Below are positions 16,301 to 23,912 of a stretch of 64,000 nt of DNA, one piece after another. Below the pieces are notes generated by a model. It did no database searches. It worked only from the letters and a program-made list of their open reading frames with translations, and was not told where the DNA came from. The translations under genes and the position numbers were made by a program. Numbering within the stretch: the first letter of the stretch is position 1; the number at the start of each line of letters is the position of its first letter. This DNA is from Bin55 sp964572845 (lineage in GTDB: Bacteria > Pseudomonadota > Gammaproteobacteria > Pseudomonadales > Azotimanducaceae), in assembly GCA_964572845.1 (NCBI GenBank), contig CAZNFX010000004.1, positions 186,001-250,000 of the forward strand. Reading direction: 5' to 3'.

Positions 16301-18322
16301 CTAGGCATTCGTTAGTGTTTTCCAGAGAAACTCGTAGACCAATGCAAGCATGAAAGCGCGTTGCGAATTGTCCGCAGCTCCTGCGTGACCTCCTGCAGTG
16401 TTTTCGTAGTAGTGAATCGGATGGCCGAATTCCTCAAGTCGGGCCGTCATTTTTCGAGCATGGCCCGGGTGAACGCGATCATCACGGGTCGACGTCGTAA
16501 TCAATATCGGAGGATACTCACCCTCAGAGTCGACATTGTGGTACGGCGAATACTCCTTTAGGAACTCCCAATCCTCAAGATTGTCCGGGTCGCCATACTC
16601 GGCCATCCAACTTGCTCCCGCTAGGAGCAAGTGGTATCTGCTCATATCCAAGAGCGGCACTTGACAGGCGACAGCACCGAACAGGTCTGGTCGCCGAGTG
16701 TACATGTTGCCCATCAGCAACCCACCGTTGCTGCCACCTTGAATCCCAAGCTGATTGGGTTCAACGATTCCGCGACTCACCAAGTCCTCGCCGACCGCGA
16801 TGAAATCGTCGTAAGCACGGTGTCGATGTTCTTTTAGAGCCGAATGGTGCCAACTTGGCCCAAATTCTCCTCCACCCCGAATATTGGCTACGACGTAGTT
16901 TCCACCCCGCTCCAACCAGCCTATACCAATGGTCGCTGAGTACTGTGGCAGCAATGAGATTTCGAAGCCTCCATAGCCGTAAAGCAATGTAGGAGCGGGA
17001 TCTGTTACATCGTTTCTGCGAATTTGGTAGTACGGAATCTTCGTTCCATCTTTGGAATTTGCCCAATGCTGGGAAGCTTCGAATTGCGATCCATCGAAGA
17101 ACGATGGTGCTTGCTTGAGGACCTCTGTTGCTGCACTCTCGCTCCCAATGGAAAGTGTTGACGGAACAAGAAAACTCTCCGTGTTCAGTAGGTAATCATT
17201 GCTGTCATACGGGTCCAAAGACTGTATGGATTCATTCAGAATGTCTGTAGTCTCGCTGACGCTTCTTGTGGTCCATCCATTCGACGTCTCCGATGCCAAG
17301 TAGGCTTTGGTTCTGACGTTTTCAGACACACTGAGAACCACGTCATCTCTAGTAGTACCCCATCCCTCTAGTGTGGTGTTTTCGCTTGGCACAAACAACA
17401 CATTCCAACCGCATTGCGCGTTAATGTAGGAATCGAGATCGCATGTTATAAGGCTGCCGGCTGAGTAGTCGGCAGACTCTGTCTTCCATTCCGACTTTAG
17501 GCGCACAAACAGTCTGCCTCTATGTATGTTTGCGTTAGCACTAGCTGGCTTATCGATTCGAACAAGCCGATCGCCACGCATTACAGAAAGCTCAGTGTTG
17601 TAAAAGTCTGTCGCACGAGTAATGTAGTATTCCGAATAGCCATTGGACGGATCAGCTGAGGCACCAACTGATACGTCAGATGCCTCTCCACGAAAAATTT
17701 CTTGAGCCGAATCAAGGTCGGTTCCTCTCTCCCACACGCGAATCGTCATGGGATAGCCTGAATCAGTCATGGACCCTGGTCCAAAGTCCGTTCCAATCAA
17801 GAGCTTGTCCCGGCCAGCCCAGCTCACACGAGTTTTCGCTTCTGGAACGCTGAACCCATTCGTCAGAAAGCAAAGTCGATCCACATCGAATTCCCGCACA
17901 ACGGCGGCGTCGCCACCACCCCGTGAAAGATAGATCAATGCTCGGTCAATGTCCGGTCGAAACATGCTGTGCCCCGCCCAAACCCAATTCTCGCCCTCGT
18001 CCTCTGCTAGTGCATCCAAATCGAGAAGTGTTTCCCAGGTTGGCTCTTTCTTCTTGTACTCATCTAGAGTCGTTCTGCGCCAAATGCCTCTTGGATGGTC
18101 TTTGTCTTGCCAGAAGTTGTACAGTTGGCTGCCGTAGGCAACAAATGCTGGTATACGATCATCAGAATCGAGAGCATCGCGGATTTTTGCGCAAAGCGCG
18201 TCGAAACTAGCTCCAGTGCAATACCACTCCTTCGTCTTGAGATTTCGCTGTTCGACCCACTCAAGCGGCTCTTTTCCGTCTACTTCTTCTAACCAGAGGT
18301 AAGGATCCTTTATTGATGGCAT
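16301..18322 (-). CDS. Prolyl oligopeptidase family (S9A) serine peptidase
   Basis: A 673-residue enzyme. The N-terminal DPYLWLEEVDG and QRNLKTKEW begin the first piece of the hydrolase domain, a seven-bladed propeller follows, and the catalytic domain has YGYGGFE, NIRGGGEFGP, the nucleophile GGSNGGLL (Ser531), the acid in DDRVHPGHA and the histidine in GGHAGAA. Such peptidases cut short peptides after proline; no signal peptide is present, so it is probably cytoplasmic. ATG 18322 is preferred to a TTG four codons upstream because TTGGGGAA lies before it. It is convergent with the PIN gene. Confidence 0.93.
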   Translation of the reverse strand: MPSIKDPYLWLEEVDGKEPLEWVEQRNLKTKEWYCTGASFDALCAKIRDALDSDDRIPAFVAYGSQLYNFWQDKDHPRGIWRRTTLDEYKKKEPTWETLLDLDALAEDEGENWVWAGHSMFRPDIDRALIYLSRGGGDAAVVREFDVDRLCFLTNGFSVPEAKTRVSWAGRDKLLIGTDFGPGSMTDSGYPMTIRVWERGTDLDSAQEIFRGEASDVSVGASADPSNGYSEYYITRATDFYNTELSVMRGDRLVRIDKPASANANIHRGRLFVRLKSEWKTESADYSAGSLITCDLDSYINAQCGWNVLFVPSENTTLEGWGTTRDDVVLSVSENVRTKAYLASETSNGWTTRSVSETTDILNESIQSLDPYDSNDYLLNTESFLVPSTLSIGSESAATEVLKQAPSFFDGSQFEASQHWANSKDGTKIPYYQIRRNDVTDPAPTLLYGYGGFEISLLPQYSATIGIGWLERGGNYVVANIRGGGEFGPSWHHSALKEHRHRAYDDFIAVGEDLVSRGIVEPNQLGIQGGSNGGLLMGNMYTRRPDLFGAVACQVPLLDMSRYHLLLAGASWMAEYGDPDNLEDWEFLKEYSPYHNVDSEGEYPPILITTSTRDDRVHPGHARKMTARLEEFGHPIHYYENTAGGHAGAADNSQRAFMLALVYEFLWKTLTNA

Positions 18323-18537
18323 AGTGTTCCCCAAGTGCTTCGGATGGTGTGCCGTTCTTGCTTTGTTGAGATCGTCTTAGCCTTATTGAATAGTGGAGGA
18401 AAGAGGCGAACTTTCCACTTACGAATCGATGCTCATGTCACTTGATGCAGGACGGTTTGCGTAGCTAACTCACAACCAACTCTGACTAATCTGGATTTGA
18501 TTGCACAACGCAAAAACACGCCTATTGTCGGCGTTCG

Positions 18538-19341
18538 TTAGTTCGGTTCGTAGAACATCGATGTTCGACCACCATCGACTACAAGGTCGTGACAATTGAC
18601 ATAGCTGCCCGCCTCGCTAGCAAGGTAAAGTGCTGCTTCTGCAATATCATTGGCGAGACCGCTACGTGGGGTCGGAGTAGCCTTTGCAAGGTTCCGCTGT
18701 AGTTTGGCCATCTTGCGTTCGTTCTCTTCACTCGGCAAGGTATTCGCACGCGCCGAACCTCCCCAGAAAATTGGAGTCGCAATTGCTCCTGGCGAAATGG
18801 TGTTGACCCGAATCCCAAGCGGACCCAATTCGACACCAGCAAGACGTGTATAGTGAGACACTGCTGCTTTGAGTACCGAGTAGACGACATTGCCTTGCCG
18901 ATACCGAAGTCCAGCAATGCTTGAGTTGTTGATGATCGAGCCGCCGCCCACTGATCGCATGTGAGGTACTGCGTAGCGCGTGGAAAGCATGACGCTAGTC
19001 AGCAGGAGCTGTACACCATAGTCAACTTGCTTCGCTGTTACGTCAAGCACCCCTCCTACGGTAGGACCTCCAGCATTGTTGAACAGCACGTCCAATCTGC
19101 CGAATCGGCCTACCGTCGCTTCGACGGACTTCCTAATGTCGTCGTCGCGTGTTACATCACAACGCACGTAAAGGGCGTTCGCCTCACCCAATCGATCTGC
19201 AATTGCCTGTCCCTTTGTTTCGGAGCGACCAGACAGTACAACACGTGCTCCCTCAGCCACAAACAAATCGCAAGTCGCTTCGCCAATGCCACTTGTACCA
19301 CCGGAAATGAGAGCGACTTTGCCCTCGAGTTTTCCTCCCAT
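18538..19341 (-). CDS. Short-chain dehydrogenase/reductase
   Basis: A 267-residue classical SDR: GGTSGIGEA (NAD(P)-binding glycine motif, residues 14-22), CDVTRDDD, NNAGGPTVGG, catalytic serines in NNSSIAG, then YRQGNVVYSVLKAAV with the Y..xK pattern, and VNTISPGAIATPIF. The final LVVDGGRTSMF is typical. It oxidises or reduces a secondary alcohol/ketone, possibly a 3-hydroxyacyl-CoA because two MaoC-type hydratase genes lie directly upstream on the same strand (16 bp gap). Substrate unknown. Confidence 0.9.
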   Translation of the reverse strand: MGGKLEGKVALISGGTSGIGEATCDLFVAEGARVVLSGRSETKGQAIADRLGEANALYVRCDVTRDDDIRKSVEATVGRFGRLDVLFNNAGGPTVGGVLDVTAKQVDYGVQLLLTSVMLSTRYAVPHMRSVGGGSIINNSSIAGLRYRQGNVVYSVLKAAVSHYTRLAGVELGPLGIRVNTISPGAIATPIFWGGSARANTLPSEENERKMAKLQRNLAKATPTPRSGLANDIAEAALYLASEAGSYVNCHDLVVDGGRTSMFYEPN

Positions 19342-19357
19342 CTGAATTCTTAAATTG

Positions 19358-19774
19358 CTACGGTAACTTTATGGTCGCCGTACCAAACACACGGGTCTCG
19401 TTTGCTTCATTCGTAACTGTAATATCAATCTCCACGGTCTGCTCATCTTCGTCGATATTCGTTACGACTCCCGTAATCTTGTGCGGATGGTCAACCAACA
19501 CCGGTGCTCGAAACACGGTATCTATCACAACGATCTGAGCGCTAGGCGCCCACCGATGGATCATTGCACCAAGAAATCCTTGGCTCAATACACCAGGTAC
19601 GATTGCTCCTGGAAATCCTTCCTTTCGCGCTATGTCATGGTCTGTAAATCTACCTGTACCCCACCCGACGTGTCTGCCAAACCGTTTTATGTTGTCAAGA
19701 CTGGTGTCAGGATCGAATGCCGGGAGTGTTTCGCCGAACTCGACATCTGCTAACGAATTGACCGTGTCAGCCAC
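19358..19774 (-). CDS. MaoC-like hot-dog hydratase, catalytic-type subunit
   Basis: A 138-residue hot-dog protein. TGRFTDHDIARKEGFPGAI and VPGVLSQGFLGAMIHRW follow the hydratase-2 layout, with the D..A...G.......G pattern, though the catalytic Asp/His dyad is reduced to the DHDIA segment. The start is placed at GTG 19774 because AGGGAG lies seven bases before it and the reading overlaps the upstream stop by 8 bp; a longer 19810 start would overlap by 44 bp. With the upstream gene it makes a two-subunit hydratase, as in HadAB- or ChsH-type enzymes. It would hydrate an enoyl-CoA feeding the SDR downstream. Confidence 0.8.
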   Translation of the reverse strand: MADTVNSLADVEFGETLPAFDPDTSLDNIKRFGRHVGWGTGRFTDHDIARKEGFPGAIVPGVLSQGFLGAMIHRWAPSAQIVVIDTVFRAPVLVDHPHKITGVVTNIDEDEQTVEIDITVTNEANETRVFGTATIKLP

Positions 19775-20213
19775 TTGAACGCTCCCTAATAACAGTCCTT
19801 GTATCCGCATTGGCTATGTGCGCGCCCTCGTCGTCATAGATTTCCATTCGAGTGACAAGGAACACCATCCTGCCTGATCTCCCAGTCTTGGTGTAGATAT
19901 CGTGTAGATGAGACTTGCCAACTAACTTTGCTCCATCTCTAACAGGAGCCTTCCACTCTACTTGCTTTCCTGCATCCATGCCGACCCCGTTCAATGGCGG
20001 AAAATCGGGCGGGAAGTTGCGTCGTCCCACCAAAGTGGAGACAAAAGTTGGAGGTGCTTGAAAATCCGGATGGTCCGGTTCCGTGAATTTGGGATCGGTT
20101 TCCCCGGCGGCCAGCGCATATTCGCGAAACCTGCTTCCATCTATCTCAAATTCAACCTCATCGAACTCGATGTTAAGGAACCTTGTCCGAAGATCTTCAA
20201 TATCCGTATCCAA
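19767..20213 (-). CDS. FAS1-like dehydratase (MaoC N-terminal type) subunit
   Basis: A 148-residue protein with FREYALAAGETDPKF near residue 29, APPTFVSTLVGRR, and KQVEWKAPVRDGAKL, the pattern of the MaoC_dehydrat_N (FAS1-like) domain, usually a non-catalytic or half-site partner of a MaoC subunit. The TTG at 20213 is used because GGGAGCGGGAA precedes it. It overlaps the next gene by 8 bp. Pairing with 19358-19774 recapitulates the two-domain hydratase in split form. Activity on a CoA-linked enoyl substrate is inference from the family and operon. Confidence 0.8.
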   Translation of the reverse strand: MDTDIEDLRTRFLNIEFDEVEFEIDGSRFREYALAAGETDPKFTEPDHPDFQAPPTFVSTLVGRRNFPPDFPPLNGVGMDAGKQVEWKAPVRDGAKLVGKSHLHDIYTKTGRSGRMVFLVTRMEIYDDEGAHIANADTRTVIRERSSG

Positions 20214-20531
20214 TTCCCGCTCCCATCTGTGATACTCATGCAGTCTAACCCATTTTATAGGACGAACTTTCGGCCTAAGGTCGACAAGGGATGCGCCTTC
20301 TGGCTGGGTAATCGCGCATTAAGGCAAAGAGTCTAGCTAGAAATTGTCTCTTGTATTGGCCGATCCATTGCTTCGCTAGGTGATTCTGACTCAACGTTCG
20401 ACGGGCCGAGAGGCTCCACGCGACCACATTGCCGTTACTCTCTGGTCAACCAATCTCCCGCCTAAACTACGGTGGCGTGTAGCGTGTTAACATGAAGCTG
20501 ACCCGTTGAATCTTAGTCGAAGGATCATACA
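20214..20531. other. Divergent intergenic region, no gene seen
   Basis: The 318 bp separate the leftward hydratase/SDR operon from the rightward secreted protein. Readings on both strands are short and overlap the hydratase start. Promoters for both directions must lie here. GTGTAGCGTGTTAACAT near 20472 contains a GTTAAC palindrome but no convincing -35/-10 pair was identified. Confidence 0.45.
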
Positions 20532-21317
20532 GTGGACAACATATCTCAAAACCGAAGACCGATTGCGAAATCTCAGGCATTATGGAACAAACCTACCGCA
20601 AGAGCGTGCCTCAACGGACTAGCCTTACTATTTGGTTTGGTTGCATTTGTAGGCAGTGCCGTCGCGAGTGAAGAGAGCGCAAAGGCTACTAAGATTGAGT
20701 TTCAGTCATCCACTGAAATCCCATATGAATCTCAAATATTGCAATACGGGTTGAAAAACCTAAATCTCTTGAAACAAGCTCAACCAGATTTGCACTCTGC
20801 GGTCATGTCAGCCGATTGGGAATCAATAAACGGGTTGGAACAGCTACGGGTTGTCGCTAGCCATACATTTGATGGTCTTGGAATGAAACCCGATTACGTA
20901 GATGACTACCTCTCTCGCATTGAAAATTATGAATCCAACGTGCCGCAACCACAAAAGAGTCAGTTGGACGGTGTTTATGCTAAGGTTGCTGAAACTCTAT
21001 TGCGTGAAATTATGTTCATTGAACAAGACAAAGAAGGAGTATCTATATTTGTTGACGTGTATTCAATTATTTTGGAAGATTCTCCCCCGGAGCGGTTAGA
21101 ATCTTTCAAGGAATGCCCAAATAAAACGCACGATGACTTGATATCTAATTTGTATCCAATCGTTGATAAATGGGTCGACAGTATGGAAGAAATTCCCATA
21201 AATGAAGATATTCTAGTACCCCACGTAAAACTACGAGCAGATCTAATCTTAGAGTCGTCAAATAATAGGCTGGCCTCACATAGACAAAGAATGAAGTGCA
21301 TACAGGATGCGGAATAG
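20532..21317 (+). CDS. Exported or membrane-anchored protein of unknown function
   Basis: A 261-residue protein from a GTG start. Residues 24-46 (LNGLALLFGLVAFVGSAVAS) form a signal peptide or anchor, cleaved probably after AVAS. The rest is helical and rich in Glu, Lys, Asp and Ser: LKNLNLLKQAQPDLHSAV, a DYLSRIENY segment and two cysteines (ECPNK and MKCIQ). No domain was recognised. Codon use is more AT-rich than in the flanking genes, suggesting recent acquisition. It has its own spacing on both sides, so operon membership with the GMC gene 150 bp downstream is uncertain. Confidence 0.6.
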   Translation: MDNISQNRRPIAKSQALWNKPTARACLNGLALLFGLVAFVGSAVASEESAKATKIEFQSSTEIPYESQILQYGLKNLNLLKQAQPDLHSAVMSADWESINGLEQLRVVASHTFDGLGMKPDYVDDYLSRIENYESNVPQPQKSQLDGVYAKVAETLLREIMFIEQDKEGVSIFVDVYSIILEDSPPERLESFKECPNKTHDDLISNLYPIVDKWVDSMEEIPINEDILVPHVKLRADLILESSNNRLASHRQRMKCIQDAE

Positions 21318-21467
21318 TAAATATTTCCGCGCCAATACTTATGGTGCTAGATTTCTTGTTTCGTCGTAGTCACAGTCTAGCGTTCAAACGCGACAGACAA
21401 AGCAATCTCGATTGAAACGCTATAGGGCACCGAGTGACCCACGACGACACTTAGTGGAGCAAGATCT

Positions 21468-23069
21468 GTGAGTAACGATGTCGTCGATGTATTGATTATT
21501 GGAGCCGGTGCGTCTGGCGCTGCCGTGGCTTGGAGTCTGGCAGACACGAAAATGCGCATAGTCTGCCTCGAGCAGGGAACATGGATGAATCCTGCCGAAT
21601 ACCCAAGCGCGGGAGTGGATTGGGAAAATCGGCACTGGGGATCGTTTGGCATCAACCCCAACCACCGAGGAAGAGAAACCGACTATCCCATCAACGACGC
21701 GGACTCTCCTATTTCTGTTGCAAACTTCAATGCCGTCGGCGGAAGCACAATTCTGTACGCTGGGCATTTCCCACGGTTTCATCCATCCGATTTTCGAGTA
21801 AGGAGTCTAGACGGCGTTGCTGACGATTGGCCCATCGACTACGAAACTCTGGAGCCCTTCTACGACGAAAATGATCGCATGATGGGAGTCTCGGGACTCG
21901 CAGGTGACCCCGCCTACCCTCCTAAGCCACAGGTAATGCCTCCGCTACCTTTGGGAAAGACGGGTCAAACGCTAGCGAAGGGATTCAACAATCTCGGTTG
22001 GCATTGGTGGCCGTCTGATACAGCGATAGCAACTACCGATTACGACGGACGTGGCAAGTGTATAAACCTCGGCGCTTGCTACACCGGATGCGCTCAAGGT
22101 GCAAAGGCATCGTCCGATATCACGTATTGGCCTCATGCTATCCGTGCAGGGGTTGAACTTCGAACTCGTTGCCGAGTACGTGAAGTCACTGTAGACAGCA
22201 ATGACTTCGCAACGGGAGTGACGTATTACGACGAAAGCGGTGAAGAGCACCACCAACGAGCGGAAGTAGTAATTCTCGCATGCAATGGAGTAGGAACACC
22301 ACGACTGCTACTGAATTCGGTGTCCGCACGTTTTCCAAGCGGACTTGCAAACCGAAGCGGACTGGTGGGCAAGAATCTGATGTTCCATCCCTACGCATTG
22401 ATATCGGGAATTTTTCCCGACGAGCTAGATGGCTACAAGGGACCAGGAGTTTGCATCTGGAGTCAGGAGTTCTACGAGACCGATGAGTCTCGAGGCTACT
22501 TAAGAGGATTCACGTTCGAGTGCAGTCGAGGCAGAGGAGTAGTAGGAACGGCATTGACAGGACTGGGATATGGCCGAATTCCTTGGGGTTCGAACCACCA
22601 TGCGGAATATCGCAAACTTCACAATCGGATCGCGGGTATGTCCGCCATTTGTGAGGACTTCCCTGAAGAACACAACACGGTATCTCTCGACCCGAACTTG
22701 AAGGACTCCAACGGAATTCCTAGCCCGAAAATCGACTACACCATGAGTGAGAATTCGCAAAAGATGCTGGAGTTTGCAATCGAACGTGCGACCGAAGTGC
22801 TGAAAGCGTCGGGAGCAACCGACATTCTGACGGAATCTCCCATCGCTCACGGGGGTTGGCATTTGATGGGAACGACTCGCATGGGTACAGACCCTGATCG
22901 TTCCGTAGTCAATGAATGGGGACGTTGTCACGATGTTCGGAACATGTTCATCGTTGACGGAAGCATTTTCGTTACAAGTGCTGGAGTCAATCCTACGCGA
23001 ACGATTCAAGCACTCGCACTGTACGTCGCAGACTCGATGAAGAAGCGACTTGCGAATCTCTTTGATTGA
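21468..23069 (+). CDS. GMC-family FAD-dependent oxidoreductase
   Basis: A 533-residue flavoprotein. IIGAGASGAAVAW (residues 10-22) binds the FAD adenosine, GGSTILYAGHFPRF covers the flavin attachment region, and the C-terminal HGGWHLMGTTRMG (His near 465) and GVNPTRTIQALA (Asn near 508) supply the catalytic His/Asn pair. Members oxidise alcohols or sugars, and those with a small partner of the following type act as membrane-linked gluconate-2-dehydrogenase-like enzymes. The GTG start has GGAGC eight bases upstream. A decayed partial copy lies at 32690-33135. Confidence 0.92.
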   Translation: MSNDVVDVLIIGAGASGAAVAWSLADTKMRIVCLEQGTWMNPAEYPSAGVDWENRHWGSFGINPNHRGRETDYPINDADSPISVANFNAVGGSTILYAGHFPRFHPSDFRVRSLDGVADDWPIDYETLEPFYDENDRMMGVSGLAGDPAYPPKPQVMPPLPLGKTGQTLAKGFNNLGWHWWPSDTAIATTDYDGRGKCINLGACYTGCAQGAKASSDITYWPHAIRAGVELRTRCRVREVTVDSNDFATGVTYYDESGEEHHQRAEVVILACNGVGTPRLLLNSVSARFPSGLANRSGLVGKNLMFHPYALISGIFPDELDGYKGPGVCIWSQEFYETDESRGYLRGFTFECSRGRGVVGTALTGLGYGRIPWGSNHHAEYRKLHNRIAGMSAICEDFPEEHNTVSLDPNLKDSNGIPSPKIDYTMSENSQKMLEFAIERATEVLKASGATDILTESPIAHGGWHLMGTTRMGTDPDRSVVNEWGRCHDVRNMFIVDGSIFVTSAGVNPTRTIQALALYVADSMKKRLANLFD

Positions 23070-23074
23070 GCATC

Positions 23075-23557
23075 ATGTCAGAGCAGCAAGAACTCATTGC
23101 CACAGAATCGTTAAGCGACAGTCATTGTCTTACGTTGAACGCACTACTCGACACCATGATTCCCCCTGATCGTGGATTATCAATTCCAGGCGCAGGGGAT
23201 CCTGCAATTGTCGACCAGGTGCTCAAGTCTCTCCGAAGTGCATCGATTCCACGAATCGCCCAGGGATTGAGTGATATCGAGAATTCGACCCTCGAGTCAA
23301 CAGGTCGTAAGTTCAGCGATCTTGATCAAAGTGAACGGGAGAAGTGGTTTAACGAAAACCGCTTTGCTAGTGAGGACTTTGTAAGAATACTGGGGTCACT
23401 GGCCATTCACTGCTACTACACAGACGCTCGCGTGATGGAGTCTCTTGGTATGGAAGCAAGATCTCCCTTTCCTGACGGTTTTGAAATTGAACAAGGAGAC
23501 TGGTCTTTGCTAGAACCAGTTAAGGCTAAGCCCAAAATCTACCGCGAAACCACCTAG
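23075..23557 (+). CDS. Gluconate 2-dehydrogenase subunit 3-like protein
   Basis: A 160-residue partner of the GMC oxidoreductase. LNALLDTMIPPDRGLSIPGAG near residues 20-40 and EKWFNENRFASEDFVRIL are the usual layout of this family, which includes the small (gamma) subunit of membrane gluconate dehydrogenase. YTDARVMESLGM near residue 115 is the usual tyrosine-rich end. The ATG at 23075 is four codons into a TTG-initiated reading that overlaps the GMC stop. No Tat-type RR signal is seen, so export would depend on the large subunit. The last 30 codons also exist in decayed form at about 32910-32995. Confidence 0.82.
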   Translation: MSEQQELIATESLSDSHCLTLNALLDTMIPPDRGLSIPGAGDPAIVDQVLKSLRSASIPRIAQGLSDIENSTLESTGRKFSDLDQSEREKWFNENRFASEDFVRILGSLAIHCYYTDARVMESLGMEARSPFPDGFEIEQGDWSLLEPVKAKPKIYRETT

Positions 23558-23912
23558 ATTGCTGCTTTGGGCTTGAATAAGCTTTCTACTACTACTTACT
23601 CATAGCCTGACCCAGTTAACGATCAGCCACCTAGACGTGCTGTCTACCTGCTAGCACGGTCTTGTTCATGAATGGCACGACTCTTCGGATTTTCGCGTGG
23701 CGCCACAAGCACCCAATGGTGCCCACCCTAGGCGGGGTCCACCTGCAAGAGGAAAATGCAGGAGAGTATTGACACGACTTCAGTTCATGGTTTGCCGAGA
23801 ATTTTTTCACGTTAAATGAGATTCGTCCTCGAATGGATTCTGTACTCTGTTTGGGAAAGCGAAGCTAATGTATGCTAGGACTCTGTCAAACATTGACAAG
23901 GAAGGCTATCCC
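23558..23912. other. Intergenic region carrying homology to the right-hand copy
   Basis: The first 150 bp or so share scattered identities with 32995-33135 (for example CCTAGATTGCTG at the stop and CACCTAGACGT further on), showing that the ancestral duplication extended beyond the coding end. No gene was seen. An imperfect GC-rich palindrome lies at 23718-23743 but has no U tract, so it is not called a terminator. The receptor promoter must lie in the last 150 bp; no clear boxes. Confidence 0.5.

Noticed and set aside
22570..22600. TTCGAA sequence resembling a tRNA T-loop
   Set aside because: It lies inside the GMC oxidoreductase reading and no acceptor stem or cloverleaf can be drawn around it.
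23718..23743. Imperfect GC-rich inverted repeat before the TonB receptor
   Set aside because: Mismatched arms and no U tract; the region is partly explained by homology to the right-hand duplicate.
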